From: Streptomyces sp. GESEQ-4
Lineage (GTDB): Bacteria; Actinomycetota; Actinomycetes; Streptomycetales; Streptomycetaceae
Assembly: GCF_017948455.1 (NCBI RefSeq)
Contig: NZ_JAFFSU010000005.1
Coordinates: forward strand, 1-64,000
Direction of reading: 5' to 3'
DNA length: 64,000 nucleotides
Below, in pieces: positions 51,612 to 60,493 of this stretch; positions within the stretch are counted from its first letter, which is position 1; every line of letters starts with the position of its first letter. The notes under the pieces are model-generated. The model ran no database searches, had not been told where the DNA came from, and saw only the letters and a list, made by a program, of their open reading frames with translations. The translations under genes were made by a program, and so were the position numbers.

Positions 51612-51998
51612 CTACTTGGTGTGCACGATCTGGATCAGATTGCCGCAGGTGTCGTCGAGGATGGCGGTGACGGCCGGTCCCATGTCCAGCGGCTCCTGGG
51701 CGAACTGCACACCCAGTCCGCGCAGCCGCTCGAACTCCGCCGGCACGTCGTCGACGGCGAAGGAGACGGCCGGGATGCCCTCCGCGGCCAGCCCTTCCTT
51801 GTACGCCTTCACCACGGGGTGACGGGAGGGCTCGAGGAGGAGCTCGGTGCCGTCGGGGTCCTCGGGGGAGACCAGGGTGAGCCAGCGGTCCTCTCCCATG
51901 GGGACGTCGTGCTTCGTCCGGAAACCGAGCACATCCGTGTAGAAGCGCAGCCCCTTCTCCTGGTCGTCGACGAAGACGCTGGTCAGATGGATCCTCAT
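51612..51998 (-). CDS. VOC-family (glyoxalase/bleomycin-resistance-like) protein
   Basis: 128 residues from MRIHLTSVFVDDQEKGLRFY, with CGGAGGG upstream. It shows the double beta-alpha-beta-beta-beta VOC fold (FYTDVLGFRTKHDVPMGEDR, AVSFAVDDVPAEFERLRGLG, DDTCGNLIQIVH). Residues H4 and E near position 57 in GTELLLE are candidate metal ligands. Substrate unknown; it may bind or detoxify a small molecule. Confidence 0.85.
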   Translation of the reverse strand: MRIHLTSVFVDDQEKGLRFYTDVLGFRTKHDVPMGEDRWLTLVSPEDPDGTELLLEPSRHPVVKAYKEGLAAEGIPAVSFAVDDVPAEFERLRGLGVQFAQEPLDMGPAVTAILDDTCGNLIQIVHTK

Positions 51999-52119
51999 GG
52001 TGTGCCCTCCGGGGTATCGGGCCTGAGCCATCGGATGAGATGACGGTGACCACCAGCTCATCGCGGATGGGCCGACCTATCAAGCCGACCCATCAAGGCG
52101 CCCACCACCAGGTGACCTG

Positions 52120-54645
52120 TCATTCCCGTACCGAGAGCGCGTCCGCCGGTGCCGTGCGCAGTGCCTGCCGGGTGGGCAGTTCGACCGTGAGGAAGGCCGT
52201 GCAGACGACCAGGACCGCGAGGGCGGGCAGGAGCCATGCCGGGCCGGCGGGCCAGGGTCGGTTCAGGAAGCCGATGCCGAGCAGGGCCAGGGGGATCACC
52301 GACAGCAGTACGCCCGTGGTGAGGGACGCCGCGCCGATCACCGCGGCCTCGCGGCGCATCATCGCCAGGATCTGGCGGGGTGTGGTGCCGTTCAGGCGGA
52401 GCGTGGCGATCTCGTTACGGCGCTGGGCGGTCGTGGCGACGAGCTTGTTGGCGATGCTCAGCAGCAGGTAGCCGAGGAGTACGACGATGACGGCCAGGTT
52501 GATCCACACCTCCGGCGGCGCCTCGCTGAGCCCCTCACCGGCCGCGGTGTCGGTCGGCTCCAGCACCAGCCCGGGCCGCGACGCCACCACCTCGGCGAGT
52601 TCGCGCTCCGCCGCCTCACTGCCGTCGGTGCGGACGAGGACGCTCTGGTCGAGCCTGGCGGTCGTGTGCCCCTTCGCGAGATCGTGGGACAGGGCGACCG
52701 GACCGAAGCCAAGGCCGCGGTCGTAGACGGCGACGACCCGCGCCAGGACCGGGGCGCCGTCACCGAGCACCAGATGCACCGTCCTGCCCAGCTCCGCCCC
52801 CCGCATCCGCGCGACCTCACTGCTGACGGCGACGGTGGCACCGGTGAGCCGGTCCAGGCTGCCCTCCCGGACGCCGAGATCGAGCACCGACCCCGCGTCC
52901 GGCGTCAGGATCATCGCCGTACCGGACTCGACCTCGTCCTCACCCAGCAACTTGTAGGGCCACACCACGGTCGTGGAACTGACGGGGGCAGCGGCTCGTA
53001 CGCCCTCCGTGTCGCGTACGGCCGTCAGCGCGTCGGCGGGCAGTCCGCCCAGGCCGGGAGCGGTGAGGCGCTGCTGGGCGAGGGTGCCGGTGCGGACGTC
53101 GCCCGCGGTGGCCGCCATCACCGTCGTCTGCGTGAAGGTGTACGTCAGCACGAACACGACCGCCATCGCGAGGGCGCTGACGACACCCGCGAGCCGCATG
53201 GCGTACCCGCGAACGTTCGACACGGCCAGCCAGGTCGGCGCCGAGACGCCGGGGCGCAGCCGGCGTGCCGCCGCGTTGCCGAGGCCCCGGACCAGGGCGG
53301 GGCCCGCCAGCGCCAGGCCGATCGCGCCGATGATCCCGGCCATGGAGGTGGCCGCGGAGCCGAGGACCGTGCGGCTCAGCAGCGGGACGACCGAGAGGGC
53401 GGTCGCGGCGACGATGAGCAGCAAGCCGGCGCGGGTACGCAGCTTCGACGGGTTGCGGGGTTCGCTGCGGGACTCGGCGACCGCCTCGGTGGCCGGCATG
53501 CGCGAGGTGCGCCAGGCGGCGCCCCGGGCGGACAGCTGGACGGCGGCGGCCAGAAGCAGGACCGTGGCGGCTGCGGGGAGCGGGCTCAGGGTGAGGGGCA
53601 GGGTCTGAGGCAGGACCCCTCGGTCGACGAGGAGATCGCGGAACCGCCCGGCCAGCAGATAGCCCAGCGCCACGCCCGGCACCATCGCCACGCCCGCGAT
53701 GAGCGTGGCCTGCGTCGCGGCAAGTCGCCGTATCTGCTTCGGAGTCGCGCCCACGGCGCGCATCAGGGCCAGGTCCCGGCGCTGCCCGCCGACCGCCACG
53801 GCCAGCGCGCTCGCCATGACGAAGCCGATGATCAGCAGGACGATGCCGGCCAGTGAACCGGCGAGCAGGATCAGCAGGGAGCGGGCCGCTCCGGCGCCGG
53901 GGGACTCGATGTCTCCCCGGTCGCCGCCGGTGGACACGATCAGTCCGGTCCCCTGCACTTCGGCGCGGGCCTCGGCGGCGACCTCGTCCTCGGCGCCGGG
54001 TTCGGTGCGCAGGGCGACCAGGTCGACGGTGCTGCCGCCGGACAGGCCGCGGGCCGTCGTATCGGCGAAGAGGATTCCGGCGCCGGGGGCGTCGACGACC
54101 GCGGAGAGGCGGTAGTCGGCGGCGGGGCGGCCCACCGCGGCGATCCGTATCTGGTCGCCGACCTGGACCCCGGCGGCCTGCGCCGTCTCGCTGTCGAGAG
54201 CCACCTGGCGCGAGCCGGTGGGCGCGGTGCCGTCGACCTTCGCGTCCTCGTACAGCTCCTTGGACGACCAGCCGTGTCCGGCCGTCTGCGGTTCCTCGGA
54301 CGGTACGACCTGACCGCGCGCGTCGACGACGGCCGCGGGGAAGCCGATGTCGCCGACCGCCTTGGTGACGCCAGGCAGTTGGGACAGCTCGTCGACCAGC
54401 CGGGCCGGGACCGCCCCGCGCTCCGGGAGCGCGATCGGCAGATCGGCGGGCGGGCGGTAGGTCTGGTCGGCGGAGACCACGACGTCCGCTCCGGCGAGGC
54501 GGCCGGTGGGGAGCTGGGAACGCAGGCCGGACTCGGCGAGGACGCCGGTGCCGGTGATGAGCGCCGCGCCGCCGAGGACCGCGCAGGCCACCGCGAGGAG
54601 TGCGGTGATGCGGTGGCCGGCCATGCGTACCGCGAGATGCAACAT
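52120..54645 (-). CDS. FtsX/MacB-type ABC transporter permease (two FtsX domains)
   Basis: 841 residues. TM segments include ITALLAVACAVLGGAALITG, SLLILLAGSLAGIVLLIIGF, ATAALSVVPLL-type middle helices and VIVVLLGYLLLSIANKLVAT. Two FtsX cores carry LMRAVGATPKQIRRLAATQA and IATLRLNGTTPRQILAMMRR. Large extracellular domains lie after the first helix of each half. It pairs with the ATPase encoded three bases upstream. Systems of this class export peptides or act in envelope-stress defence. It is probably controlled by the divergent two-component system. Confidence 0.9.
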   Translation of the reverse strand: MLHLAVRMAGHRITALLAVACAVLGGAALITGTGVLAESGLRSQLPTGRLAGADVVVSADQTYRPPADLPIALPERGAVPARLVDELSQLPGVTKAVGDIGFPAAVVDARGQVVPSEEPQTAGHGWSSKELYEDAKVDGTAPTGSRQVALDSETAQAAGVQVGDQIRIAAVGRPAADYRLSAVVDAPGAGILFADTTARGLSGGSTVDLVALRTEPGAEDEVAAEARAEVQGTGLIVSTGGDRGDIESPGAGAARSLLILLAGSLAGIVLLIIGFVMASALAVAVGGQRRDLALMRAVGATPKQIRRLAATQATLIAGVAMVPGVALGYLLAGRFRDLLVDRGVLPQTLPLTLSPLPAAATVLLLAAAVQLSARGAAWRTSRMPATEAVAESRSEPRNPSKLRTRAGLLLIVAATALSVVPLLSRTVLGSAATSMAGIIGAIGLALAGPALVRGLGNAAARRLRPGVSAPTWLAVSNVRGYAMRLAGVVSALAMAVVFVLTYTFTQTTVMAATAGDVRTGTLAQQRLTAPGLGGLPADALTAVRDTEGVRAAAPVSSTTVVWPYKLLGEDEVESGTAMILTPDAGSVLDLGVREGSLDRLTGATVAVSSEVARMRGAELGRTVHLVLGDGAPVLARVVAVYDRGLGFGPVALSHDLAKGHTTARLDQSVLVRTDGSEAAERELAEVVASRPGLVLEPTDTAAGEGLSEAPPEVWINLAVIVVLLGYLLLSIANKLVATTAQRRNEIATLRLNGTTPRQILAMMRREAAVIGAASLTTGVLLSVIPLALLGIGFLNRPWPAGPAWLLPALAVLVVCTAFLTVELPTRQALRTAPADALSVRE

Positions 54646-54648
54646 AGG

Positions 54649-55410
54649 TTACGCCTCTCCCAACGCGACGAGACGGGCGGCCAGTTCGGGCGCGGTCGGC
54701 TTGTGGAGGGTGTCCGTCACGCGACCGTCGGCCATGACCAGGGCCTGGTGCGCCTGGGCGGCGGCGGCCGGGTCGTGGGTGACCATCACGACGGTCTGGC
54801 GGAGTTCGTCGACGAGTTCGCGCAGCAGGTTCAGCACCTGGTGGGCGGTGCGCAGATCCAGCGCGCCGGTCGGTTCGTCGGCGAACACCACGGCCGGTTT
54901 GGCGACCAACGCCCGGACGATGGCGGCGCGTTGCTGCTGGCCGCCGGAGAGTTCGGCGGGCCGGTGGCCGAGCCGGTCGGCCAGTCCGACGCGCGCCACC
55001 AGCGCCATCAGCCACTCCTTGTCGGGGGCGCGGCCCGCCAGGCGCAGCGGCAGGGTGATGTTGTCGGCGATGGAGAGGGAGGGGACGAGGTTGTAGGACT
55101 GGAACACGAAGCCGATGCGCTCGCGGCGCAGTTCGGTGCGGCGGGTCTCGTTCAGGCCGCTGATCTCGTGGCCGTCGATGGCGATGCTGCCCTCGGTCGG
55201 GGAGTCCAGCCCGGCGGCGCAGTGCATCAGCGTGCTCTTGCCGGATCCGGACGGCCCCATCACGGCGAGGAAGGTGCCGCGTGTGACCGTGAGCGACACG
55301 TCGTCCAGGGCTCGTACGCCACCCGGGTACGTCTTGCTGACGTGCGCCAGCGCGATGGCGGGAGCGTGGCCCGTGACCGTACGCGGAGCCCCCGCGGCGG
55401 GCGCCCTCAT
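54649..55410 (-). CDS. MacB/LolD-type ABC transporter ATP-binding protein
   Basis: 253 residues from the ATG at 55410, overlapping the stop of the small membrane protein gene (ATGA). Walker A is MGPSGSGKSTLMHC, then FVFQSYNLVPSLSIADNI, signature ELSGGQQQRAAIVRALV, Walker B VVFADEPTGALD and H-loop VMVTHDP. The N-terminal longer reading is antisense to the kinase gene and is rejected. Confidence 0.93.
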   Translation of the reverse strand: MRAPAAGAPRTVTGHAPAIALAHVSKTYPGGVRALDDVSLTVTRGTFLAVMGPSGSGKSTLMHCAAGLDSPTEGSIAIDGHEISGLNETRRTELRRERIGFVFQSYNLVPSLSIADNITLPLRLAGRAPDKEWLMALVARVGLADRLGHRPAELSGGQQQRAAIVRALVAKPAVVFADEPTGALDLRTAHQVLNLLRELVDELRQTVVMVTHDPAAAAQAHQALVMADGRVTDTLHKPTAPELAARLVALGEA

Positions 55411-55643
55411 CGCCGGCCCCGCAGCCGCTGCACGACGAGCGCGGTCACTGAGAGCGCGGTGACCGCGCCGAACGCGAGGTGAATGTGGGTCGCGGCGCCG
55501 CTGTAGGAGGCGGCCATGTTGCCGACGACGCTGATCACCAGCACGATCCACAGGGTCGCCCTGGCGAGGTCGGAGAGGGTCAGGGCGCTCTTCCGGGCGC
55601 TGTCCGTGTCGGTGGTGAGGCGGTAGTGGTCGGTGGTGGTCAT
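55407..55643 (-). CDS. 78-residue two-TM membrane protein, first gene of the exporter operon
   Basis: Two hydrophobic helices (ATLWIVLVISVVGNMAAS, and IHLAFGAVTALSVTALVV) follow a soluble N-terminus (MTTTDHYRLTTDTDSARKSA). It overlaps the ATPase gene by four bases. It may be an accessory subunit or sensor for the exporter. No family is recognised. Confidence 0.75.
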   Translation of the reverse strand: MTTTDHYRLTTDTDSARKSALTLSDLARATLWIVLVISVVGNMAASYSGAATHIHLAFGAVTALSVTALVVQRLRGRR

Positions 55644-55738
55644 GGCCTGCTCCTCGGTTTCTTCGGTGATTCGCTGACGTCACCGAAACTACGGACCGTG
55701 ACCCCCTGCCTCCGAGCCCGCAGGCCGCCCGGTTCGGG

Positions 55739-55754
55739 GTACAGCAGGCTGTAC
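55739..55754. promoter_or_regulatory. Palindrome GTACAGC-AG-GCTGTAC, copy 1
   Basis: A perfect seven-base inverted repeat with a two-base spacer lies in the divergent region between the exporter operon and the histidine kinase gene, 53 bp before the kinase start. An identical 16-bp copy is at 57775-57790. It is the likely binding site of the adjacent response regulator. Confidence 0.75.
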
Positions 55755-55807
55755 CTCTCGGCTCCTCCGCATGACGGCGAACCGGCCGACCCCCTAGGGT
55801 CACTGAC

Positions 55808-57097
55808 GTGCACGCCGAAACCGCCGCCACCCCGGACGGCAAGAAGGCCGCCCCCGCGCGCCCCGGCATCCGGGAGACCGTCGTCCGCGCCGCCCGTGCT
55901 GCTGGCTCCGCGCTCGAACAGCTCGCCGGCGGGCTCGGTACCGCCGCGGTCGCGCTGGCCGTCCTGCTGTGGCTGCTGATCGCCACCGTCACCGTTCCGC
56001 TCGGCGTCGGGCTGCTCATGGCGCCCCAGGTGCTGCGCGCCCTGCACTCGCTGGCCGACCGCGAACGCGAACGGCTCGGCCGCTGGGGACCCGAGGTCAT
56101 CGGCCCCGGTCCGGCGCCGACCCGGCTGCGGCTCGCCCTCGTCGACGCGACCACCCGGCGGGAGCTGCGCTGGCTGCTGCGCCACGCCACGCTGGGGTTC
56201 CTGCTGGGCTTCATCGGCGTGCTGCTGCCGCTGCTGGCCGTGCGCGACGCCCTGTTCCCGGCGTACTGGCGGCTGCTGCCGAAGGACACGACCAGCACCT
56301 CGCTGGGATTCGGGCTGGCGCAGACCTGGGCGGACGCGCTCGCCGTCGCGCTGCTCGGCCTCGGCTGGATCGCGATCATCGTGGGGCTCACGCCGGGCAT
56401 GGCACGGCTGCAGGCGGCGCCCGGACGGCGGCTGCTGTCCGCCGGGCCCGACGTCGACCTGTCCCTGCGGGTCGCCGAGCTCACCGCGACCCGGGCCGCC
56501 GCGCTGGACGCCCACGCCACCGAACTGCGCCGTATCGAGCGCTCGTTGCACGACGGCACGCAGAACCGGATCGTCACCGTCACCGTGCTGCTGGGCGCCG
56601 CCCGCCGCATGGTGGCCCGCGACCCGGCCGGCGCCGAGGAACTCCTCGAACGCGCCCAGAGCGCCGCCGAACAGGCCCTCGCCGAACTCCGCGGCGTCGC
56701 CCGGGGCATCCTGCCGCCGGTGCTGGCCGACCGCGGACTCGAAGGCGCCCTCAGCGGACTCGCCGCGTCCTGCGCGGTGCCCTGCCGGATCGACGTGGAC
56801 GCGCCCGCGCGGTGCGCCGCGTCCGTCGAGGCGACCGCCTACTTCGTGGTCGCCGAGGCCCTGACCAACATCGCCAAGCACAGCCAGGCCGACAACGCCA
56901 CCGTCACCGTGCGCGGCCGCGGCGGCCTGCTGCGTCTGACCGTCACCGACGACGGCCGGGGCGGCGCGGACGAGGAGGGCGGCTCCGGACTGACCGGCAT
57001 CCGCCGCCGGATCGCGGCCCTCGACGGCACCCTCGCCGTGACCAGCCCGCCCGGCGGGCCGACAACACTGGAAGTGGAACTGCCATGCGGAACATGA
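55808..57097 (+). CDS. NarL-class sensor histidine kinase
   Basis: 429 residues from the GTG at 55808. Several TM helices occupy about 45-70, 128-150 and 178-200 (VALAVLLWLLIATVTVPLGV, LGFLLGFIGVLLPLLAV, LAVALLGLGWIAIIVGLTPG), with a sensor domain like those of Streptomyces exporters' kinases. The HisKA_3 motif is IERSLHDGTQNRIVTVTVLL and the ATPase domain has FVVAEALTNIAKHSQADNAT and DDGRGGADEEGGSGLTGIRR. Its partner gene follows by 16 bp. Confidence 0.92.
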   Translation: MHAETAATPDGKKAAPARPGIRETVVRAARAAGSALEQLAGGLGTAAVALAVLLWLLIATVTVPLGVGLLMAPQVLRALHSLADRERERLGRWGPEVIGPGPAPTRLRLALVDATTRRELRWLLRHATLGFLLGFIGVLLPLLAVRDALFPAYWRLLPKDTTSTSLGFGLAQTWADALAVALLGLGWIAIIVGLTPGMARLQAAPGRRLLSAGPDVDLSLRVAELTATRAAALDAHATELRRIERSLHDGTQNRIVTVTVLLGAARRMVARDPAGAEELLERAQSAAEQALAELRGVARGILPPVLADRGLEGALSGLAASCAVPCRIDVDAPARCAASVEATAYFVVAEALTNIAKHSQADNATVTVRGRGGLLRLTVTDDGRGGADEEGGSGLTGIRRRIAALDGTLAVTSPPGGPTTLEVELPCGT

Positions 57098-57113
57098 CGA
57101 AGCGGGAGCGTTC

Positions 57114-57773
57114 ATGCGGATCGTGATCGCCGAGGACGACCCGTTGCTGCGCGAGGGCCTCGCCCTGCTGCTGCGCGCCGAGGGCCTGGACGTCGTGGCC
57201 ACCGCCGGAACGCCCGACGGCATCCTGGACGCCATCGACGAGCACAAGCCCGACGTCGCCATCCTCGACGTACGGATGCCGCCGACGCACACCGACGAGG
57301 GGATCGTCGCGGCGGTCGAGGCGCGGCGGCGCAGGCCCGATCTCGCCGTGCTCGTCCTGTCGGCCTACGTCGAGCAGAGCTTCGCCAGCGACCTGCTGGG
57401 CGGCGGAGTGGGCGGGCTCGGCTATCTGCTGAAGGAACGGGTCGGCCGGGTCGAGGAGTTCCTCGACGCGCTGCGGCGCGTGGCGGAGGGCGGCACCGCC
57501 ATCGACCCCGAGGTGGTGGCCCAGCTGTTCACGCGCAGCCGCGAGGACACCCGCCTGGAGCGGCTCAGCCCCCGGGAGCGGGACGTGCTCGCGCTGATGG
57601 CGGAGGGGCTCGGCAACGGCGCCATCGCCGAACGGCTCGTCGTCACCGACGGTGCCGTGCACAAGCACATCCGGAGCATCTTCGCCAAGCTGGACCTGTC
57701 GCCGCAGGACCAGGTGGACCGGCGGGTCGCGGCGGTGTTGCGGTACCTGGAGGACGTACAGCGAAAGGGCTGA
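57114..57773 (+). CDS. NarL/LuxR-family response regulator
   Basis: 219 residues. The receiver has acidic EDDPLLREGLALLL, phospho-Asp in VAILDVRMPP and Lys in GYLLKERVG. The LuxR HTH reads LSPRERDVLALMAEGLGNGA, then HIRSIFAKLDLSPQDQVDRR. It would act with the kinase upstream. The palindrome found before the kinase and before the serine hydrolase gene is the probable target. Confidence 0.93.
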   Translation: MRIVIAEDDPLLREGLALLLRAEGLDVVATAGTPDGILDAIDEHKPDVAILDVRMPPTHTDEGIVAAVEARRRRPDLAVLVLSAYVEQSFASDLLGGGVGGLGYLLKERVGRVEEFLDALRRVAEGGTAIDPEVVAQLFTRSREDTRLERLSPRERDVLALMAEGLGNGAIAERLVVTDGAVHKHIRSIFAKLDLSPQDQVDRRVAAVLRYLEDVQRKG

Positions 57774-57774
57774 G

Positions 57775-57790
57775 GTACAGCAGGCTGTAC
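57775..57790. promoter_or_regulatory. Palindrome GTACAGC-AG-GCTGTAC, copy 2
   Basis: Identical over 16 bp, plus a G before it, to the site at 55739-55754. It begins one base after the response regulator stop and lies 129 bp before the serine hydrolase ATG. Confidence 0.75.
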
Positions 57791-57843
57791 GTCGTCACGG
57801 CAGCAACCCCCACCGCACAGAGGCCAGTTGGCCGGATCGTCCA

Positions 57844-57902
57844 GAAGCCGTCGGCTTCCTAGGTTGGTGTCCGCATCGCAGAGAGCGGTGCGGACACCAA
57901 CC
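57844..57902 (+). promoter_or_regulatory. Two leader hairpins before the serine hydrolase gene
   Basis: GAAGCCG-T-CGGCTTC (57844-57858) is followed by a 14-base perfect stem at 57862-57875 and 57889-57902 (left arm GGTTGGTGTCCGCA) with a 13-base loop. The second ends about five bases before the Shine-Dalgarno GAGGAG, so it could act as an operator or as a folded leader affecting expression. Confidence 0.55.
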
Positions 57903-57919
57903 CGCGAGGAGCACCCGCA

Positions 57920-59086
57920 ATGAAGCGCACCGCCACCGCCCTGGTCGCCGCGATCGCCGCGGCCGTCCTGACGATCCCCGTGGCGTCCGCCACGGCCGAG
58001 TCCTCGCAGTCCTCGCAGTCCTCGCACGATTCGCTGCGGGACCGGGTGAACGCCGTGATGGAGACCGGGGGGACCGTCGGCGCCCTCGCCCGCTCGACGG
58101 GCCCGCACGGCGTACAGCGCACGGCCACCGCGGGCGTCAGCGACCAGGCCACCGGCGAGGCCGTGCGCCCCGGCGACCGGTTCCGCATCGCCAGCGCCAG
58201 CAAGACGTTCGTCGCCACGGTGGTGCTGCAACTGGCGGGCGAGGGGCGGCTGTCGCTGGACGACACCGTCGAGGACTGGCTGCCGGGCGTCGTCTCCGGC
58301 AACGGCAACGACGGCAGCAGGATCACCGTGCGGCAGCTGCTCCAGCACACCAGCGGCCTGTTCAACTACACCACGGACTTCCCGGCGTTCACCAGCGTGG
58401 ACGGCTTCCAGGCCGGCCGGTACACGACCTGGACGGACGAGCAGTTGGTCGCGATCGCGATGAAGCACCGGCCGGACTTCGCGCCGGGCACCAAGTGGTC
58501 GTACTCCAACACGGGTTACATCCTCGCCGGAATGATCATCGAGAAGGCCACCGGGCACAGCTGGCAGCACGAGGTCACCCACCGCATCATCAAGCCGCTG
58601 CACCTGCGCCACACCCTCGCCCCGACCACCCAGACCCACATCCCCGGCCGCCATCTGCACGGCTACTCCGACTTCGACGACTCCGGCCCGACCATCGACG
58701 TCACCGAGCTCAACCCGTCCGCGGGGAGCGCGGCAGGCGGCATGATCAGCACGTCGGCCGATCTGACCCGCTTCTACCAGGCGCTGCTCGGCGGTCACCT
58801 GCTCCGCCCGGCCGAGATGAAAGCGATGAAGACGACCGTCCGCGCCGCGGAAATGGACGAGGTCTGGGCCGGCGCGCGCTACGGCCTCGGTCTGATGGAG
58901 GTCCCGCTGTCCTGCGGCGGCTCGTACTACGGCCACGGCGGCGACCTCCCCGGCTACACCACCCGCGACGGCGCCACCGCCGACGGCCGCCGGGTCGTCG
59001 TCCTCGCGACCACCGGCGACGGAACGGCCGACCTGACCACGGAACACGCGCGGAACAAGGTGATCGACGGGGAGCTCTGCGCCTGA
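57920..59086 (+). CDS. Secreted serine hydrolase (class C beta-lactamase/DD-carboxypeptidase fold)
   Basis: 388 residues. Signal peptide MKRTATALVAAIAAAVLTIP to about 26. Active-site motifs: SASK (S92-K95), YSN (Y195-N197) and HGG (H339-G341), which mark the R61-type DD-peptidase/class C beta-lactamase family. It would act on D-Ala-D-Ala peptides or other esters/amides outside the cell. It shares an operator-like palindrome with the nearby exporter system, so it may belong to the same envelope or antibiotic response. It is followed by a strong terminator. Confidence 0.9.
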   Translation: MKRTATALVAAIAAAVLTIPVASATAESSQSSQSSHDSLRDRVNAVMETGGTVGALARSTGPHGVQRTATAGVSDQATGEAVRPGDRFRIASASKTFVATVVLQLAGEGRLSLDDTVEDWLPGVVSGNGNDGSRITVRQLLQHTSGLFNYTTDFPAFTSVDGFQAGRYTTWTDEQLVAIAMKHRPDFAPGTKWSYSNTGYILAGMIIEKATGHSWQHEVTHRIIKPLHLRHTLAPTTQTHIPGRHLHGYSDFDDSGPTIDVTELNPSAGSAAGGMISTSADLTRFYQALLGGHLLRPAEMKAMKTTVRAAEMDEVWAGARYGLGLMEVPLSCGGSYYGHGGDLPGYTTRDGATADGRRVVVLATTGDGTADLTTEHARNKVIDGELCA

Positions 59087-59112
59087 GACCACGCGAGACC
59101 GGACACTAGACC

Positions 59113-59147
59113 GGACAGGCCCGGAGCGCACCGCTCCGGGCCTGTCC
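59113..59147. terminator. Strong hairpin terminator
   Basis: GGACAGGCCCGGAGC pairs perfectly with its complement over fifteen bases, with a five-base loop GCACC. It lies 26 bp after the serine hydrolase stop. Confidence 0.85.
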
Positions 59148-59240
59148 CGCATTCCGGCCACTTCCCTCCTTCCGCGTACGCCTCCACCGGATCACCATGG
59201 CCAAGTGCCGCGGTGTGCCGATGAGTTGGAGTGATCCCCG

Positions 59241-60467
59241 ATGGACAAGTCGACGATCGACGCGATTCCGGAGTACGGGACCAGCAGGGCGCCGGGCTGC
59301 CCCTTCGACCCCGCGCCCGCCATGCTGGCCCGGCGCGAGGAAGGCCCCGTGGTGCGGGTGCGGCTGTGGGACGGCAGCACCCCGTGGCTGGTGACCGGAT
59401 ACGCCGAGCACCGGGCCGTGCTGAGCGATCCCAGGGTCAGCGTGGCCCCGACCACGCCCGGCATGCCGAGGCTGTCGCCGTCGGAGGCGCAGGCGGAGGC
59501 GACGGCGTCCGCGCTCAGCTTCATCCTCATGGACGACCCCGAGCACGCCCGGCTGCGGCGGATGGTCACCGGCGCCTTCTCCGTCAAGCGGATCGAGACG
59601 ATGCGGCCGGTCGCGCAGCGCATCGTGGACGAGCGGATCGACACGATGCTGGCGGGCCCGAACCCGACCGACCTGGTGGAGGCGTTCGCGCTGCCGGTGC
59701 CCTCGCTGGTGATCTGCGAGCTGCTCGGAGTGCCGTACGAAAGCCATGACTTCTTCCAGCGCGACAGCAGGGTCATCATCAACCGTGACTCCACCGCCGA
59801 GGAGCGGCGGGAGGCCGCGATCCGGCTGTACATGTACCTGGACGGGCTGGTCGGCGAGAAGCTCGACGACCCCGGCGAGGACCTGCTCTCCGGGCTGACC
59901 GGGCGGATCAGGGCCGGTGAGCTGTCCCGCGAGGAAGCGGTGCAGATGGGCGTGCTGATGCTGTTCGCCGGGCACGAGACCACCGCGAACATGATCGCGC
60001 TGGGCACGCTCGCACTGCTGGAACACCCCGCCCAGCTGGACCGCCTGCGCCAGAGCGACGACCCGAAGTTCGTCGCCGGCGCGGTGGAGGAACTGCTGCG
60101 CTATCTGACCATCACGCACGGCGGCACACGGCGCGTGGCGCTGGCGGACCTCGAGATCGGCGGGCAGCTCATCCGCGCCGGCGAGGGCATCGTCGTCGTC
60201 AACGAGACCGCCAACCGGGACCCCGCCGTCTTCGGCGACGACCCCGACCGCCTCGACCTCGACCGAGACGCCCGCCGCCACGTCACCTTCGGCTACGGCA
60301 TCCACCAGTGCCTAGGCCAGTCGCTGGCGCGCATGGAGCTCCAGGTCGTCTACGGCACCCTCTACCGCCGCATCCCCACCCTGCGCCTGGCCGCGGACAT
60401 CGACGACATCCCCTTCAAGCACGACGGGTTCATCTACGGGGTGTACGAACTGCCGGTCGCCTGGTGA
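59241..60467 (+). CDS. Cytochrome P450 (actinobacterial class I type)
   Basis: 408 residues. The I-helix is AGHETT (243-248), ExxR is E284-R287 in VEELLRYL, and the haem ligand is C357 in FGYGIHQCLGQSLAR. The sequence is soluble and of normal length, most like the CYP105/107-type enzymes of Streptomyces. It needs a ferredoxin and reductase, neither of which is encoded nearby. Substrate cannot be inferred; no biosynthetic cluster surrounds it. Confidence 0.93.
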   Translation: MDKSTIDAIPEYGTSRAPGCPFDPAPAMLARREEGPVVRVRLWDGSTPWLVTGYAEHRAVLSDPRVSVAPTTPGMPRLSPSEAQAEATASALSFILMDDPEHARLRRMVTGAFSVKRIETMRPVAQRIVDERIDTMLAGPNPTDLVEAFALPVPSLVICELLGVPYESHDFFQRDSRVIINRDSTAEERREAAIRLYMYLDGLVGEKLDDPGEDLLSGLTGRIRAGELSREEAVQMGVLMLFAGHETTANMIALGTLALLEHPAQLDRLRQSDDPKFVAGAVEELLRYLTITHGGTRRVALADLEIGGQLIRAGEGIVVVNETANRDPAVFGDDPDRLDLDRDARRHVTFGYGIHQCLGQSLARMELQVVYGTLYRRIPTLRLAADIDDIPFKHDGFIYGVYELPVAW

Positions 60468-60493
60468 CGGAGCCGGCCGGTCGGCTCCCGCGC

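Noticed and set aside
59241..60467. Biosynthetic gene cluster around the P450
   Set aside because: Neighbours are a serine hydrolase and an exporter operon in the opposite direction; no synthase or tailoring genes.
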